Source: Streptomyces anulatus (GTDB lineage Bacteria > Actinomycetota > Actinomycetes > Streptomycetales > Streptomycetaceae). From it: a stretch of DNA of 64,000 bases. Numbering within the stretch: position 1 is the first letter of the stretch; each line of letters begins with the position of its first letter. Below, piece by piece: positions 33,074 to 41,742 of this stretch. The translations under genes and the position numbers were made by a program. The stretch covers positions 186,001 through 250,000 of the forward strand of contig NZ_BMVK01000009.1 in the NCBI RefSeq assembly GCF_014650675.1, in the 5' to 3' direction. The notes beneath the pieces were generated by a model that saw nothing but the letters and a program-made list of their open reading frames with translations, was not told the DNA's origin and made no database searches.

Positions 33074-34093
33074 ATGGCCCGGTCGGTGGGTATCAAGGAC
33101 GTGGCCCGGGCCGCCGCAGTGTCGGTGGGCACGGTCTCCAACGTCATCAACCGCCCGGACACGGTCGGTCCCGATACCCGGGCCCGCGTGCTGTCGGCGA
33201 TCGAACGCCTCGGTTACGTCCGCAGCGAGTCGGCCCGGCAGTTGCGGGCGGGACGCAGCCGGATCATGGGGCTGCTCGTCCTCGACATGGGCAACCCGTT
33301 CTTCGTCGACGTGGCGCGCGGGGCGGAGCGCGCCGCGCGCGAGGCGGGGCTCGGCGTCATGGTCTGCAACAGTGCGCAGAGCCCCGGCGAGGAGGCGGAG
33401 TATCTGGCGCTCTTCGCGGAGCAGCGGGTCCGGGGCGTGCTGCTGACCCCCGCCGACGCGACCGGGCGCAACATCGAGGCGTTCCGGCGCCACGACATCC
33501 CGTTCGTCCTAGTCGACCGGGTCGCCGAGGGAACCACCGAGTGCTCGGTGTCGGTCGACGACGTGGCGGGCGGGACTCTGGCGGTGCGGCATCTGCTGGA
33601 CGCCGGGCACCGCTCCATCGCGTACGTGAGCGGGCCGCCCGGTTTCAACCAGGTCCGGGACCGCCGTACGGGTGCGCTCGCCGCGCTCGCCGGGGCGGGC
33701 CTGGGCCCGGACGCGCTGCGGGAGCTGCCGACGGAACGGCTCGACGTGGCGGCGGGCCGGGACGCGGGGGCCCGGCTGCTGGGGCTCTCCGACCGTCCGA
33801 CCGCCGTGTTCTGCGCCAACGACCTGCTCGCCCTGGGCGTACTGCAGTCCCTGTTCGCCGCCGGGGTCTCCGTCCCCGGCGATCTGGCGCTGGTGGGCTA
33901 CGACGACATCGAGTTCGCGGCGGCGGCGGCCGTGCCGCTGACGTCCGTACGGCAGCCGGCGGCGACGATGGGGGCGCTGGCGGCGGGTCTGCTCCTGGAG
34001 GAGACCGGGACGTCGGACGTACCGCACGAACACCGGCGGGTGGTGCTGCAGCCGGAGCTGGTGGTGCGCCGCTCCAGTCTCGCCGCGCGCTGA
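33074..34093 (+). CDS. LacI-family repressor of the rhamnose genes
   Basis: A 339-residue regulator with the LacI helix-turn-helix GIKDVARAAAVSVGTVSNVI at the N-terminus, followed by a sugar-binding domain (GLLVLDMGNPFFVDVARGAE, VFCANDLLALGVLQSL). The ATG follows GGAGG. It closes the importer operon after the MITE-like insertion and most likely binds the two palindromes upstream, releasing them when rhamnose or rhamnulose is present. The effector is inferred. Confidence 0.92.
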   Translation: MARSVGIKDVARAAAVSVGTVSNVINRPDTVGPDTRARVLSAIERLGYVRSESARQLRAGRSRIMGLLVLDMGNPFFVDVARGAERAAREAGLGVMVCNSAQSPGEEAEYLALFAEQRVRGVLLTPADATGRNIEAFRRHDIPFVLVDRVAEGTTECSVSVDDVAGGTLAVRHLLDAGHRSIAYVSGPPGFNQVRDRRTGALAALAGAGLGPDALRELPTERLDVAAGRDAGARLLGLSDRPTAVFCANDLLALGVLQSLFAAGVSVPGDLALVGYDDIEFAAAAAVPLTSVRQPAATMGALAAGLLLEETGTSDVPHEHRRVVLQPELVVRRSSLAAR

Positions 34094-34108
34094 GCCGCGG
34101 GCCCTCGG

Positions 34109-34774
34109 TCAGATGTCGGAGAGGAGTCCGTCCAGCGGTCCCGGCAGATGTGCGAGGTCCAGCGCTTGGGTCAGCGCTCGCGCATAGTGCTCCTTGCGGC
34201 CGCCGATGGTCCCCATGAAGCGCCGCAGCTGTGCCTCGACCGTCCGCTCCCGCTGGGCGGGCTGGCGTTGGAAGAGCCGGAAGGTGCGCAGGTCTCCCTG
34301 GTCGTCGATGACCTGCTGGACGCCGTCCGTGCCGAGCGCCCGGATCAGCTCGTCCTCCAGGTCGGCGTGGCAGGTGAAGAAGCCCAGCGCCTCCAGGTCG
34401 CCGGTGGCCGGGGCGGTGCCGAAGCCGGTCCGCTCCAGGCCCTGGCGGAAGAAGCGCTGCTCCGCCGCGTCGCACAGGCCGGCGGGCCGGACGTCGAGCC
34501 CGTCGGGCCCCAGCAGGCGCAGGTAGCGGGTGATGCTGGTGGCGCCCCCGAGCGGCACGACCACGACGCCCTCCGCGCTCAGGGTGCGCCCCTGGCGTTC
34601 GGCGAGCGCCTCGACCGCCGCCCGGTCGCTGACACCCTCGACGAGCACCACGGTGCGCAGGCTCAGGTCGGCCGCCAGTTCACGGGCGGCCCCGGCCTCG
34701 GCGGGCGCGGGCGTGTCCCCGTCACCCGCGGCCCAGGAGATGACCGTCTGCCGGAAGCGCGTCGCTGTGTCCAC
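34109..34774 (-). CDS. Stand-alone TOPRIM (OLD-like) nuclease-family protein
   Basis: A 221-residue protein with a TOPRIM pattern: VVLVEGVSDRAAVEALAERQ carries the conserved Glu, and VVVPLGGATSITRYLRLL follows. Full OLD nucleases add an N-terminal ABC-type ATPase, which is missing here. It starts at GTG 34774, chosen because the frame upstream overlaps the MFS gene. It may be a DNA-processing or defence remnant, or a family of its own; no partner ATPase is nearby. It is on the same strand as the genes upstream, 77 bases after the MFS stop. Confidence 0.75.
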   Translation of the reverse strand: MDTATRFRQTVISWAAGDGDTPAPAEAGAARELAADLSLRTVVLVEGVSDRAAVEALAERQGRTLSAEGVVVVPLGGATSITRYLRLLGPDGLDVRPAGLCDAAEQRFFRQGLERTGFGTAPATGDLEALGFFTCHADLEDELIRALGTDGVQQVIDDQGDLRTFRLFQRQPAQRERTVEAQLRRFMGTIGGRKEHYARALTQALDLAHLPGPLDGLLSDI

Positions 34775-34851
34775 GGGGCCAGTCTCGCACCGTGATCGGC
34801 GGGTACGGCAAGGGTTTTCCGGTACGTCGGCGAGGGCTGCAGCCGGGGAGG

Positions 34852-36057
34852 TCAGCGGGGTGCGGGAGGTCGCCGCGCCAGGTACAGGCCGACGCCCAGG
34901 GCGAGCGCCAGGACACAGCCGGAGAAGGTCAGTCCGGCGTTCCTGAGTCCGATGCCCAGGGTGAGGGCGCCGACGCCGACCACGGGCAGGGAGATGCCCA
35001 GGTAGGCGATGACGAAGAAGGCGGACACGGTTGCGGCCCGGTGCTCGGCCGGGGCGGCGGCGCTGATCGCCGTCACCGCGCCGCGGAACGCCAGCCCCTG
35101 TCCGAGGCCGCCGCACAGCGCGCCGGCGACGAGCAGGGGAAGCGAGGCGAACAGCAACGAGGCGCCCACCAGCAGGAGTCCGGCGACCAGGACGAAGCAG
35201 CCGCCCGGCAGGGCCCGCCGCTCGCCGACCCGCCCCATGAGCGCCTGCCCGGCCGTTGAGGCGAGGAAGACGGAGAAGACGACGAGTCCCGTCAGCGCCA
35301 GGTTGTGCACGTCGAGCGTCTCGGACACGAACGCGGGGGCGACCGCCGTGAAGAGGCCCAGCAGGGAGAACCCGGCGAAGGCGGCCAGCGCCGAGGTGGT
35401 GAACACGCCGCGCATCGCGGGAGGGACGGCCAAACCCTGGGGCCGCAGCCGCAGTACCCGTACGCGGGAGGAGGCGACCGTCTCGGGCAGGAACCAGGTC
35501 AGTACAGCGGCCACGGCGATCAGCGCCAGGTGGGCGACGAAGGGGAGCCGCAGGGGCCAGGGGGCGTACTCGGCGAGCAGCCCGGACAGCAGCGGGCCGC
35601 ACCCCAGGCCGCCCATGTTCGCGGCGGTCGCGGCCAGCCCGGCTCTCGCCGCGCGCCCCGGCGGGGCCAGTTCCATCACGGTGACGGTCGCCGCGCCGCT
35701 GAGCAGTCCGGCGGCGAACCCGGAGAGGAGGCGGCCGGCGAAGAGGGCGGGGAGCCCGCCCTCGAAGAGGAAGCACAGGGCGCTGGCCGCCGAGAAGCCC
35801 AGGGCGGCCAGGAGTACGGGCCGCCGCCCCGCCTCGTCGGAGACGTTTCCGGCGAGCAGCAGGGTGGCGATCACTCCCAGGGCGTAGACGGCGAACACCA
35901 CGGTCACCATCAGTTCGGAGAAGCCGAGCTGTTCCCGGTAGAGGCCGTAGAGCGGTGTGGGCAGTGTGGTGCCCGCCATGCCGATGGCGAAGACGGCCGC
36001 CGCGGCCGGGTAGCCGAGGCGTTTCCTCCGGTGGGCGGAGCCGGTCGTCCGGCTCAT
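34852..36057 (-). CDS. MFS transporter
   Basis: A 401-residue, twelve-span carrier of the major facilitator family, with motif-A-like GNVSDEAGRRPVLL and GRLLSGFAAGLLSGAATVTV. The ATG at 36057 overlaps the stop of the SnoaL-like gene. It lies downstream of the presumed biosynthetic operon on the same strand and could export its product, but a separate unit is equally possible. Confidence 0.85.
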   Translation of the reverse strand: MSRTTGSAHRRKRLGYPAAAAVFAIGMAGTTLPTPLYGLYREQLGFSELMVTVVFAVYALGVIATLLLAGNVSDEAGRRPVLLAALGFSAASALCFLFEGGLPALFAGRLLSGFAAGLLSGAATVTVMELAPPGRAARAGLAATAANMGGLGCGPLLSGLLAEYAPWPLRLPFVAHLALIAVAAVLTWFLPETVASSRVRVLRLRPQGLAVPPAMRGVFTTSALAAFAGFSLLGLFTAVAPAFVSETLDVHNLALTGLVVFSVFLASTAGQALMGRVGERRALPGGCFVLVAGLLLVGASLLFASLPLLVAGALCGGLGQGLAFRGAVTAISAAAPAEHRAATVSAFFVIAYLGISLPVVGVGALTLGIGLRNAGLTFSGCVLALALGVGLYLARRPPAPR

Positions 36058-36503
36058 GCGTCGGGTGGCGGGTCCGTCGGGGCGGCGGGCGTGATGTGGG
36101 TGAGTACGCACAGCCAGCGGCCGTCGCGCCGGACGAAGACGTCAGTGACCCATTCGTCGGCGTCGAAACGTCGGCCACCGTAGTGGGCGGTGTTGGTCAT
36201 CCGTGCGGTGACCGTGGCGGTGTCCCCGTGGACGCGGACCCTCGACGGGCTGATGGTCCGCATCGCCGAGTGGGTCAGGTCGCCGGACCTGACGTATTCG
36301 AGAAACGCGTCCCGGTCCGTGATGCCGGACTCGGAGACGATGACCCACTCGTCCGCCATGAAGGCCCTGATCCGCTCCATGTCGTTCGAGACGATGGCGG
36401 CGGACCATTCCTCCACCAGGGCGACGATCCGGGCCTGTACCGCAGGGTCCTGGGCGTCGGCGCCGTTCGGCGGCGGCCCGGAGCCGGCTCCGCTGTCTTC
36501 CAT
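36054..36503 (-). CDS. SnoaL/NTF2-like (DUF4440-type) protein
   Basis: A 149-residue cone-fold protein: VEEWSAAIVSNDMERIRAFM, SGITDRDAFLEYVRSGDL and the C-terminal strand RDGRWLCVLTHITP. Such proteins act as small-molecule cyclases, isomerases or binding proteins, and many are unassigned. It overlaps the MFS gene by ATGA and begins 111 bases after the MaoC stop, so it may be the distal part of the biosynthetic transcript. Confidence 0.8.
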   Translation of the reverse strand: MEDSGAGSGPPPNGADAQDPAVQARIVALVEEWSAAIVSNDMERIRAFMADEWVIVSESGITDRDAFLEYVRSGDLTHSAMRTISPSRVRVHGDTATVTARMTNTAHYGGRRFDADEWVTDVFVRRDGRWLCVLTHITPAAPTDPPPDA

Positions 36504-36614
36504 TGTTCGAGCGTAGCGGCGGGGCAGGCGGCCCGCAGTTCATGGGCGGCCGGGCGGGCGGCCGCCCGGGAACCGAACGGACACGGGGCGATACGGGGCC
36601 GGCGGCTCCGTGCT

Positions 36615-37166
36615 CTACGCGGGCGGGCCGTCGACGGCGGCGGTCGTCTCCCCGGGCCCTTGGCCCTTCGGCGGGTCGGGCAGCTCACGGCAGCGAACCA
36701 TGAAGGACCGCTCGAAGACGATGACGGTCTCTCCCGTCGCCTTCGTGCCCGTGGTCTCCACCGTGATGATCCCCTGCCCCGGCCGGGACCGGGACAGCCG
36801 CTTGTCGAGGATGCGGCTCGTCGCGTAGAGGGTGTCGCCGACGAAGACGGGGCTCTTCAGACGGACCTTGTCCCAGCCCAGGTTGGCCACCGCCCGCGCC
36901 GACAGCGCCTGCACGGTCATCCCGCCGACCAGGCACAGCGTGATGCCGCTGTTCACCAGGACCTTTCCGTACTCGGCGCCGGCGCCGTAGTGCTGGTCGA
37001 AGTGGAGGGGGTGCTGATTCATCGTCAGCAGGGTCAGCCAGGTGTTGTCGGCCTCGGAGAGGGTACGGCCCGGCCAGTGCCGGATCACCATGCCCGGCTC
37101 GAAGTCCTCGTAGTCCCCGCCGTGCTCCTCGACGTACTCGTTGTCCTTGACGTGACGCAGGGTCAT
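36615..37166 (-). CDS. MaoC-family hydratase/dehydratase
   Basis: A 183-residue hot-dog-fold enzyme. The segment EDFEPGMVIRHWPGRTLSEA and the catalytic-looking NQHPLHFDQHYG (Asp and His) resemble MaoC hydratases acting on branched or dicarboxylic acyl-CoAs, including mesaconyl-CoA hydratase. A CitE-like lyase lies three genes upstream; lyase plus hydratase could build and dehydrate a malyl-type thioester. It starts at ATG 37166, 89 bases after the ATP-grasp-like gene. Confidence 0.87.
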   Translation of the reverse strand: MTLRHVKDNEYVEEHGGDYEDFEPGMVIRHWPGRTLSEADNTWLTLLTMNQHPLHFDQHYGAGAEYGKVLVNSGITLCLVGGMTVQALSARAVANLGWDKVRLKSPVFVGDTLYATSRILDKRLSRSRPGQGIITVETTGTKATGETVIVFERSFMVRCRELPDPPKGQGPGETTAAVDGPPA

Positions 37167-37255
37167 GCGGCATCTCTCCGGTGATGTCACTTGGATGAGG
37201 GGCGGCGGCGCGGACGGGCACGCCGCCACCGGGCTGAGCGTGGGGGGTGCTGCCG

Positions 37256-38614
37256 TCAGATCGCCACCATCACGTTGTCGGAGCTGCTCGTGCCTCCTCG
37301 GACACTGACGATCCCGGCGGAACCGTCGCCGAAGAAGCGGCAGAACAGCCCGGCCGGCCGGCCGCCGAACAGCAGAGGCCCCAGGACCGGGGCGACATCG
37401 ACGTCGTACGGCTCGTCGACCCCGTCGGCGATCAGCGCGACCCGGCAGGTCTGCGGCTGCACGAACTCCTGCACCACGCTGGTGCGGCCCTGGACGGCCT
37501 CGCCGACGGCGGACTCCCAGGCGGCCTGATCGGCCTCGCGGCCGATGGTCACCTGTTGTCCGCTCTCCCCGAGGGCGGCCTTGAGCACCAGCAGCTCGCG
37601 GTTCTTCAGCACGAACGGAAGCAGGTCGACCTGCTGACCCTCCCGGTCGGTCCTGCGCTCCGAGAGGATCCGTGTCCACGGCAGGTACCGCTCGACGAGC
37701 CTGCGGTCCCCCTCGGTCATCCAGGGCCGTCCCTCCGACAGCAGCCCCATGGTGAGCTTGCTGTGCAGGAAGGTCGAAGTCTGGGTGCCCACCAGCAGAC
37801 AGCCATGGTCCAGGGCGCCCTGGACCGGTGTGGTGTCGAGGCCCGCGTCGAGCCAGTCCGGAATGGTGAAGTTCCGCAGTCCGACCGGATAACGCAGATG
37901 CGGGGCGCAGTCCCACGCCTCGGGCAGCTCCTCCGGTTCGAAGAAGCGTGCGGTCAGGCCGTGGCTGTTGTAGTAGTCGGCCTCCATCTCGAAGTACCGC
38001 CGCTCGACGCCGGTCACCCGGGCACTGCCGACGACGGCCACCCTCGGCGCCACGGCCAACTCCGCGCTGAGCGACCGGAACATCTCGGCGCGTACGGCGA
38101 ACGGGCTCGGCGACCGGAACGGGGTCCGGCCCTCCTCGTCGGCGTGGAGTCCGCGCCACACCGCCAGACGGCTCTGGGTCTCCACCACGCCACCGAGCGC
38201 ACCGCTGACGTTGAACTCCAGGAACTGCGGCCCGTCGGGCCCGATGACCAGATCCGGACGGACCACGGAGTCGGCGTACCGCTCCTCGATGAACGGGTCA
38301 CTCACCCACAGCCGGTCCTCGGCGGCGGGCATCTCGTAGGCCGCAAGCCGGTCGGCGGTGGTGTGCCCGCTCTCCAGGGCGGCACGGCGCAACAGATCGA
38401 CCAGCGCGACGCTCGCCCGGAAGATCTCGGCGTAGGCCGCGCGCGGGATCGCCATCGGCGCCGCGGGAAGGACCCTCTGGTGCGGCCAGCCGGTGTCCCT
38501 CAGCTCGTGCCGCAGCATCTGCCGGATCGTGTCCGCCGACGCGGCGGGCCGCAGCCGGTGGCCGCCGAACCACGGGTGCCCGTTTCCCGGACCGAGGTCC
38601 TCATGCGTGTCCAT
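37256..38614 (-). CDS. ATP-grasp-like ligase, copy 1
   Basis: A 452-residue protein resembling circularly permuted ATP-grasp enzymes. The acidic metal-site-like motif FLEFNVSGALGG occurs near residue 155, and a C-terminal region has QVDLLPFVLKNRELLVLKAA followed by SVVQEFVQP. The second copy at 46705-48093 shares both blocks, so they are paralogues. ATP-grasp ligases join a carboxylate to an amine, which would suit assembly of an amide product. The gene overlaps the upstream OCD-like gene by 14 bases. The assignment rests on motif layout only. Confidence 0.7.
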   Translation of the reverse strand: MDTHEDLGPGNGHPWFGGHRLRPAASADTIRQMLRHELRDTGWPHQRVLPAAPMAIPRAAYAEIFRASVALVDLLRRAALESGHTTADRLAAYEMPAAEDRLWVSDPFIEERYADSVVRPDLVIGPDGPQFLEFNVSGALGGVVETQSRLAVWRGLHADEEGRTPFRSPSPFAVRAEMFRSLSAELAVAPRVAVVGSARVTGVERRYFEMEADYYNSHGLTARFFEPEELPEAWDCAPHLRYPVGLRNFTIPDWLDAGLDTTPVQGALDHGCLLVGTQTSTFLHSKLTMGLLSEGRPWMTEGDRRLVERYLPWTRILSERRTDREGQQVDLLPFVLKNRELLVLKAALGESGQQVTIGREADQAAWESAVGEAVQGRTSVVQEFVQPQTCRVALIADGVDEPYDVDVAPVLGPLLFGGRPAGLFCRFFGDGSAGIVSVRGGTSSSDNVMVAI

Positions 38615-39626
38615 CCGACTCTCCCTCCTGTGGTGGCGGAACGGCGGTCGGGCCGCCCGTTCCCCGCTCGGCCGTACCGCACTCCTCGAACAGCGCCACC
38701 GCGGCGGCGGTGTCCTCGATCGCCATGCCGACCGTGCGCAGGACCGTGGTCCGGCCGGTGACGTCGACCTCGCCGTTCACCAGATCGCCCAGGTCCCGCA
38801 GGTCCTCGACCTTGATCAGGCCGTCGGCCAGTGCGGCCCGGATCTCCCCCGCGCCGTCCAGCGCCGCGGTCCGGTCCTCGACGACGGTCACGGCGTCGGC
38901 CAGCAGTGCCGGGGCGAGCTCGACGGCGTCGGGGTGGGTTCCGCCGATCACGTTCACGTGCGCCCCGGGGGCCACCCAGTCCGCCTCCACCACGGGTGTG
39001 CCGTCGTCGGTCGAGGTGGCCGTGCAGATGATCGCCGCGTCGGTGACGGCGTCCCTCGCGGTGTCGCAGACCTGCACGCGGACGGGCCGCGGTGCGGTGT
39101 CGCGGATCCAGTCGGCGAGCTTCTCGGCCCCGGCGCGGGTGCGCGAGTGGACGCGGACCGTACGGATCGGGCGCACCGCCGTCACCGCCCGGACGAGGGC
39201 GCGCGCCTGCACCCCCGCGCCGATCACCGCCAGGTCGTCGGCGTCGTCGGGCGTGCACCAGCGGGTCGCCAGAGCGGCCACCGCGCCGGTGCGGACGGCG
39301 GTGAGCTCGGCGCCGTCCAGCAGCGCGGTGATCTGCCCCGTCTCCAGATCGGTGAGCGCGACGATCCCGTGGATCAGCGGCAGCCCGCGTACCGGGTTGT
39401 CGGGGGTGAGCGTGGTGATCTTGACGCTGCCCACCGCCCGCTGCTCCCAGACGGCGGGGCTGACCAGGAGGACGCGCCGGTCGCCGTGCTCGACGACCGT
39501 GCGGGCCGGGGAGCGGGTCCGGCCCGCGGCCAGGTCGACGAACATCTCGCCGAGCACGTCGATCACGCGCAGCATCCGCCGGGTACCGGCCATGTCGGCG
39601 GCCCGGACCATCACCGGCGCGCTCAC
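38601..39626 (-). CDS. Ornithine cyclodeaminase/mu-crystallin-family enzyme
   Basis: A 341-residue NAD(P)-dependent protein. It has the family lysine region RAVGSVKITTLTPDN, then LLDGAELTAVRTGAVAALAT, the Rossmann loop AVIGAGVQARALVRAV and the downstream HVNVIGGTHPDAVEL. Members deaminate or cyclise ornithine, reduce cyclic imines, or act as opine-type or alanine dehydrogenases. In this cluster it could reduce an imine formed from the aminoketone. The GTG at 39626 overlaps the CitE-like stop (GTGA). Confidence 0.9.
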   Translation of the reverse strand: MSAPVMVRAADMAGTRRMLRVIDVLGEMFVDLAAGRTRSPARTVVEHGDRRVLLVSPAVWEQRAVGSVKITTLTPDNPVRGLPLIHGIVALTDLETGQITALLDGAELTAVRTGAVAALATRWCTPDDADDLAVIGAGVQARALVRAVTAVRPIRTVRVHSRTRAGAEKLADWIRDTAPRPVRVQVCDTARDAVTDAAIICTATSTDDGTPVVEADWVAPGAHVNVIGGTHPDAVELAPALLADAVTVVEDRTAALDGAGEIRAALADGLIKVEDLRDLGDLVNGEVDVTGRTTVLRTVGMAIEDTAAAVALFEECGTAERGTGGPTAVPPPQEGESDGHA

Positions 39627-40492
39627 GCGGTACCCCCCTCGCGGCCGAACCGGCTCGTCCAGGCGTCCTCGCGCGCCACCGTGGTGCGGGCCAGCCGGGC
39701 GAACGGCGGGCCGACCATGTTGCCCTCCAGGACGGCGATCCCGCCGTCGGCCGCCGCCACGGCCTCCACCACCCGGCGCGCCAGTCCCAGTTCGTCGGGC
39801 CGGGGCCGCAGGAGTCGGTTGATCACGTCGAGTTCGCCCGGGTGCACCGTCGCCTTGCCGTGGAAGCCGAGTGCCCGCGCCCGGGTGGTCTCCTCGGCGA
39901 GGACCGCCGGTTCGGCGAGCCGGAAGTTGGCCGTGTCGACGCACGCCGTGCCGTACCGGGCGCAGGACATCGCCATCGCCTGCCGGGCGGCCAGCATGGC
40001 CTCCCAGCTGATGTCGACCCCGAGCGTGGCGGCCAGATCGGCCGAGCCGAGCACCAGGCCGTCGGCGGAGCGCGCGATGGAGTCGATGCGGGTGACCGCC
40101 TCGACCGTCTCCACCGTCACGTAGATCTCGGGGAACGCGCCCCCCGACGCCAGCATCCGGCGCAGCAGGTCGACCTCGTCCGCCGAGGTCACCATCGTCA
40201 TCATGACGATGCCGGGCCTCACCGGGCTGTCGGTCAGCATCAGGACGTCGTGGACCCCCGCGAGGCTGCCGAGCTCGTTCATCCGCACGGCGACCCGTCC
40301 CGGCCTCGGCGTCTTCTCCAGCGCGGCCCGGCAGACCGTGCGGGCGGCCGGCTTGCCGGCGGGCGGCACGGAGTCCTCCAGGTCGATCAGGTGGACGTCC
40401 GCGTCGTACGACCAGGCTTTCACCACCTGTTCCAGTGACAGGGCCGGCGTGTACAGGATGCTGCGCGGAATCGCCCGTGCCGCCCCGGTCAC
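39623..40492 (-). CDS. CitE-like CoA-ester lyase (HpcH/HpaI aldolase fold)
   Basis: A 289-residue TIM-barrel lyase with DLEDSVPPAGK, VRMNELGSLAG, VTVETVEAVTRID, LGSADLAATLG and GFHGKATVHPGE. These are the CoA-ester lyase hallmarks seen in citrate-lyase beta and malyl-CoA lyase families. It should cleave or form a 3-hydroxyacyl thioester (for example malyl-CoA or methylmalyl-CoA). It starts at GTG 40492, overlapping the oxoamine synthase stop. Next to a MaoC hydratase it suggests a route to an unsaturated diacid thioester. Confidence 0.92.
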   Translation of the reverse strand: MTGAARAIPRSILYTPALSLEQVVKAWSYDADVHLIDLEDSVPPAGKPAARTVCRAALEKTPRPGRVAVRMNELGSLAGVHDVLMLTDSPVRPGIVMMTMVTSADEVDLLRRMLASGGAFPEIYVTVETVEAVTRIDSIARSADGLVLGSADLAATLGVDISWEAMLAARQAMAMSCARYGTACVDTANFRLAEPAVLAEETTRARALGFHGKATVHPGELDVINRLLRPRPDELGLARRVVEAVAAADGGIAVLEGNMVGPPFARLARTTVAREDAWTSRFGREGGTA

Positions 40493-41742
40493 CCGGTCAC
40501 CGTCCCGGGGAGCGCGGCCGCCGGGCTCGCCCCGGCCTCGATCAGCGCGGTGCAGAGCCGCTTGATCTGCTCGGCACTCTGGCCGGCCCGCAGCATCACC
40601 CGCAGTCCGGCGGTACCGCGTGCGACGATCGGGAAGAACACCGGTGAGGTGTAGAACCCGGCCGCGAAGACCTGCTTAGCCGCCTCGACGACCGTCTCGT
40701 CGCCCATCGGCACCACGCGGATCGGGTAGGTGCTGTCGGCCTGCTCGGTCAGGACGAGCGAGTCGAACAGCGCGATGTTGGACCGCAGGCGCTCCTGCAG
40801 CCGGGTGAGTTCCTCGGTCCGGTGGATCTCGGCCGAGGCGAGCGCCGCACCGACCGCGGCGGCGTTCATCTTCTGCGAGTAACCCAGCGGGCCCGCGAAC
40901 CGTTCGATGAGCCGGCGCGTCTCCTCGGGGTACCCGTCGAGCAGGATCGCCGTGCCTCCGGCCCCGAACCCCTTGGTCAGGGTCGCCACGGTGATGGTCC
41001 GCTCGTCCAGCACCGGGGAGTGCGTGCGTACGTAGCCGATGCCGCGCTCACCGTACGCGGACAGCGAGTGCGAGTCGTCGTAGAAGACCAGGAGGTTGTA
41101 CTTCTCCTGCAGTTCGGCCAGTTCCTCGACGGGCGCGTAGCCGCCGAGACTGTCCGAGCCGTCCACCACGTAGCAGACGCGTTCGTAGGTGCGGCACATG
41201 TCCTTGAGGAAGTCGAGGTCGTGGTGGCCGCAGGTCACGACCTCGCTCTCGTCGGCGCAGCTCGGCTTGGCGTTGGCCAGCGAGACGTGGGCGTTCTTGT
41301 CGAAGACCATCAGCGGCCTGGTGCCGTTGCCGAGGTGCCCCGACGCGATCATCGGGAGCAGCCCGGTGCTGGCCGCCGCGGTGGAGATCGCGCTGATCAC
41401 CATCGCGCCGAACAGCTCGCCCAGCGACTCCTCCAGCTCCAGCAGCACCCGGGTCTGGACGCGGGTGCGCGGGATGCAGTGGTCGAGCACCCCGAAGCGG
41501 CGCAGCGAGGCGACCGCGCCGTCGATGACCTTGGGGTGGGTGTCCAGATCCAGGTAGGAGCACACCGTGAAGTTGACGAACTCGTGCCCGTCGGCCATGT
41601 GGAACACGCCGTCGTCGAGGTCGCCGACGATGCCCGCGACCCCGTTCTCGTAGGACTCGTTCCAGAAGGTGTTGCCGATCCCGATGAGTTTGTCGTTGTT
41701 GCGGTAGCGGTGGGTGGGGGTGATGGTCCTGCGCTCGCTCAT
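40489..41742 (-). CDS. Alpha-oxoamine synthase (KBL/AONS family)
   Basis: A 417-residue fold-type I PLP enzyme. The PLP lysine is Lys257 in ATLTKGFGAGG, and the cofactor Asp lies in YDDSHSLSAYGERG. The family decarboxylatively joins an amino acid to an acyl-CoA, giving an alpha-aminoketone (BioF, KBL, HemA, CqsA). It is the most informative enzyme of the cluster, since it makes a C-C bond using an acyl-CoA that neighbouring genes could supply. The ATG at 41742 overlaps the cupin stop. The substrates are not predictable by eye. Confidence 0.93.
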   Translation of the reverse strand: MSERRTITPTHRYRNNDKLIGIGNTFWNESYENGVAGIVGDLDDGVFHMADGHEFVNFTVCSYLDLDTHPKVIDGAVASLRRFGVLDHCIPRTRVQTRVLLELEESLGELFGAMVISAISTAAASTGLLPMIASGHLGNGTRPLMVFDKNAHVSLANAKPSCADESEVVTCGHHDLDFLKDMCRTYERVCYVVDGSDSLGGYAPVEELAELQEKYNLLVFYDDSHSLSAYGERGIGYVRTHSPVLDERTITVATLTKGFGAGGTAILLDGYPEETRRLIERFAGPLGYSQKMNAAAVGAALASAEIHRTEELTRLQERLRSNIALFDSLVLTEQADSTYPIRVVPMGDETVVEAAKQVFAAGFYTSPVFFPIVARGTAGLRVMLRAGQSAEQIKRLCTALIEAGASPAAALPGTVTG

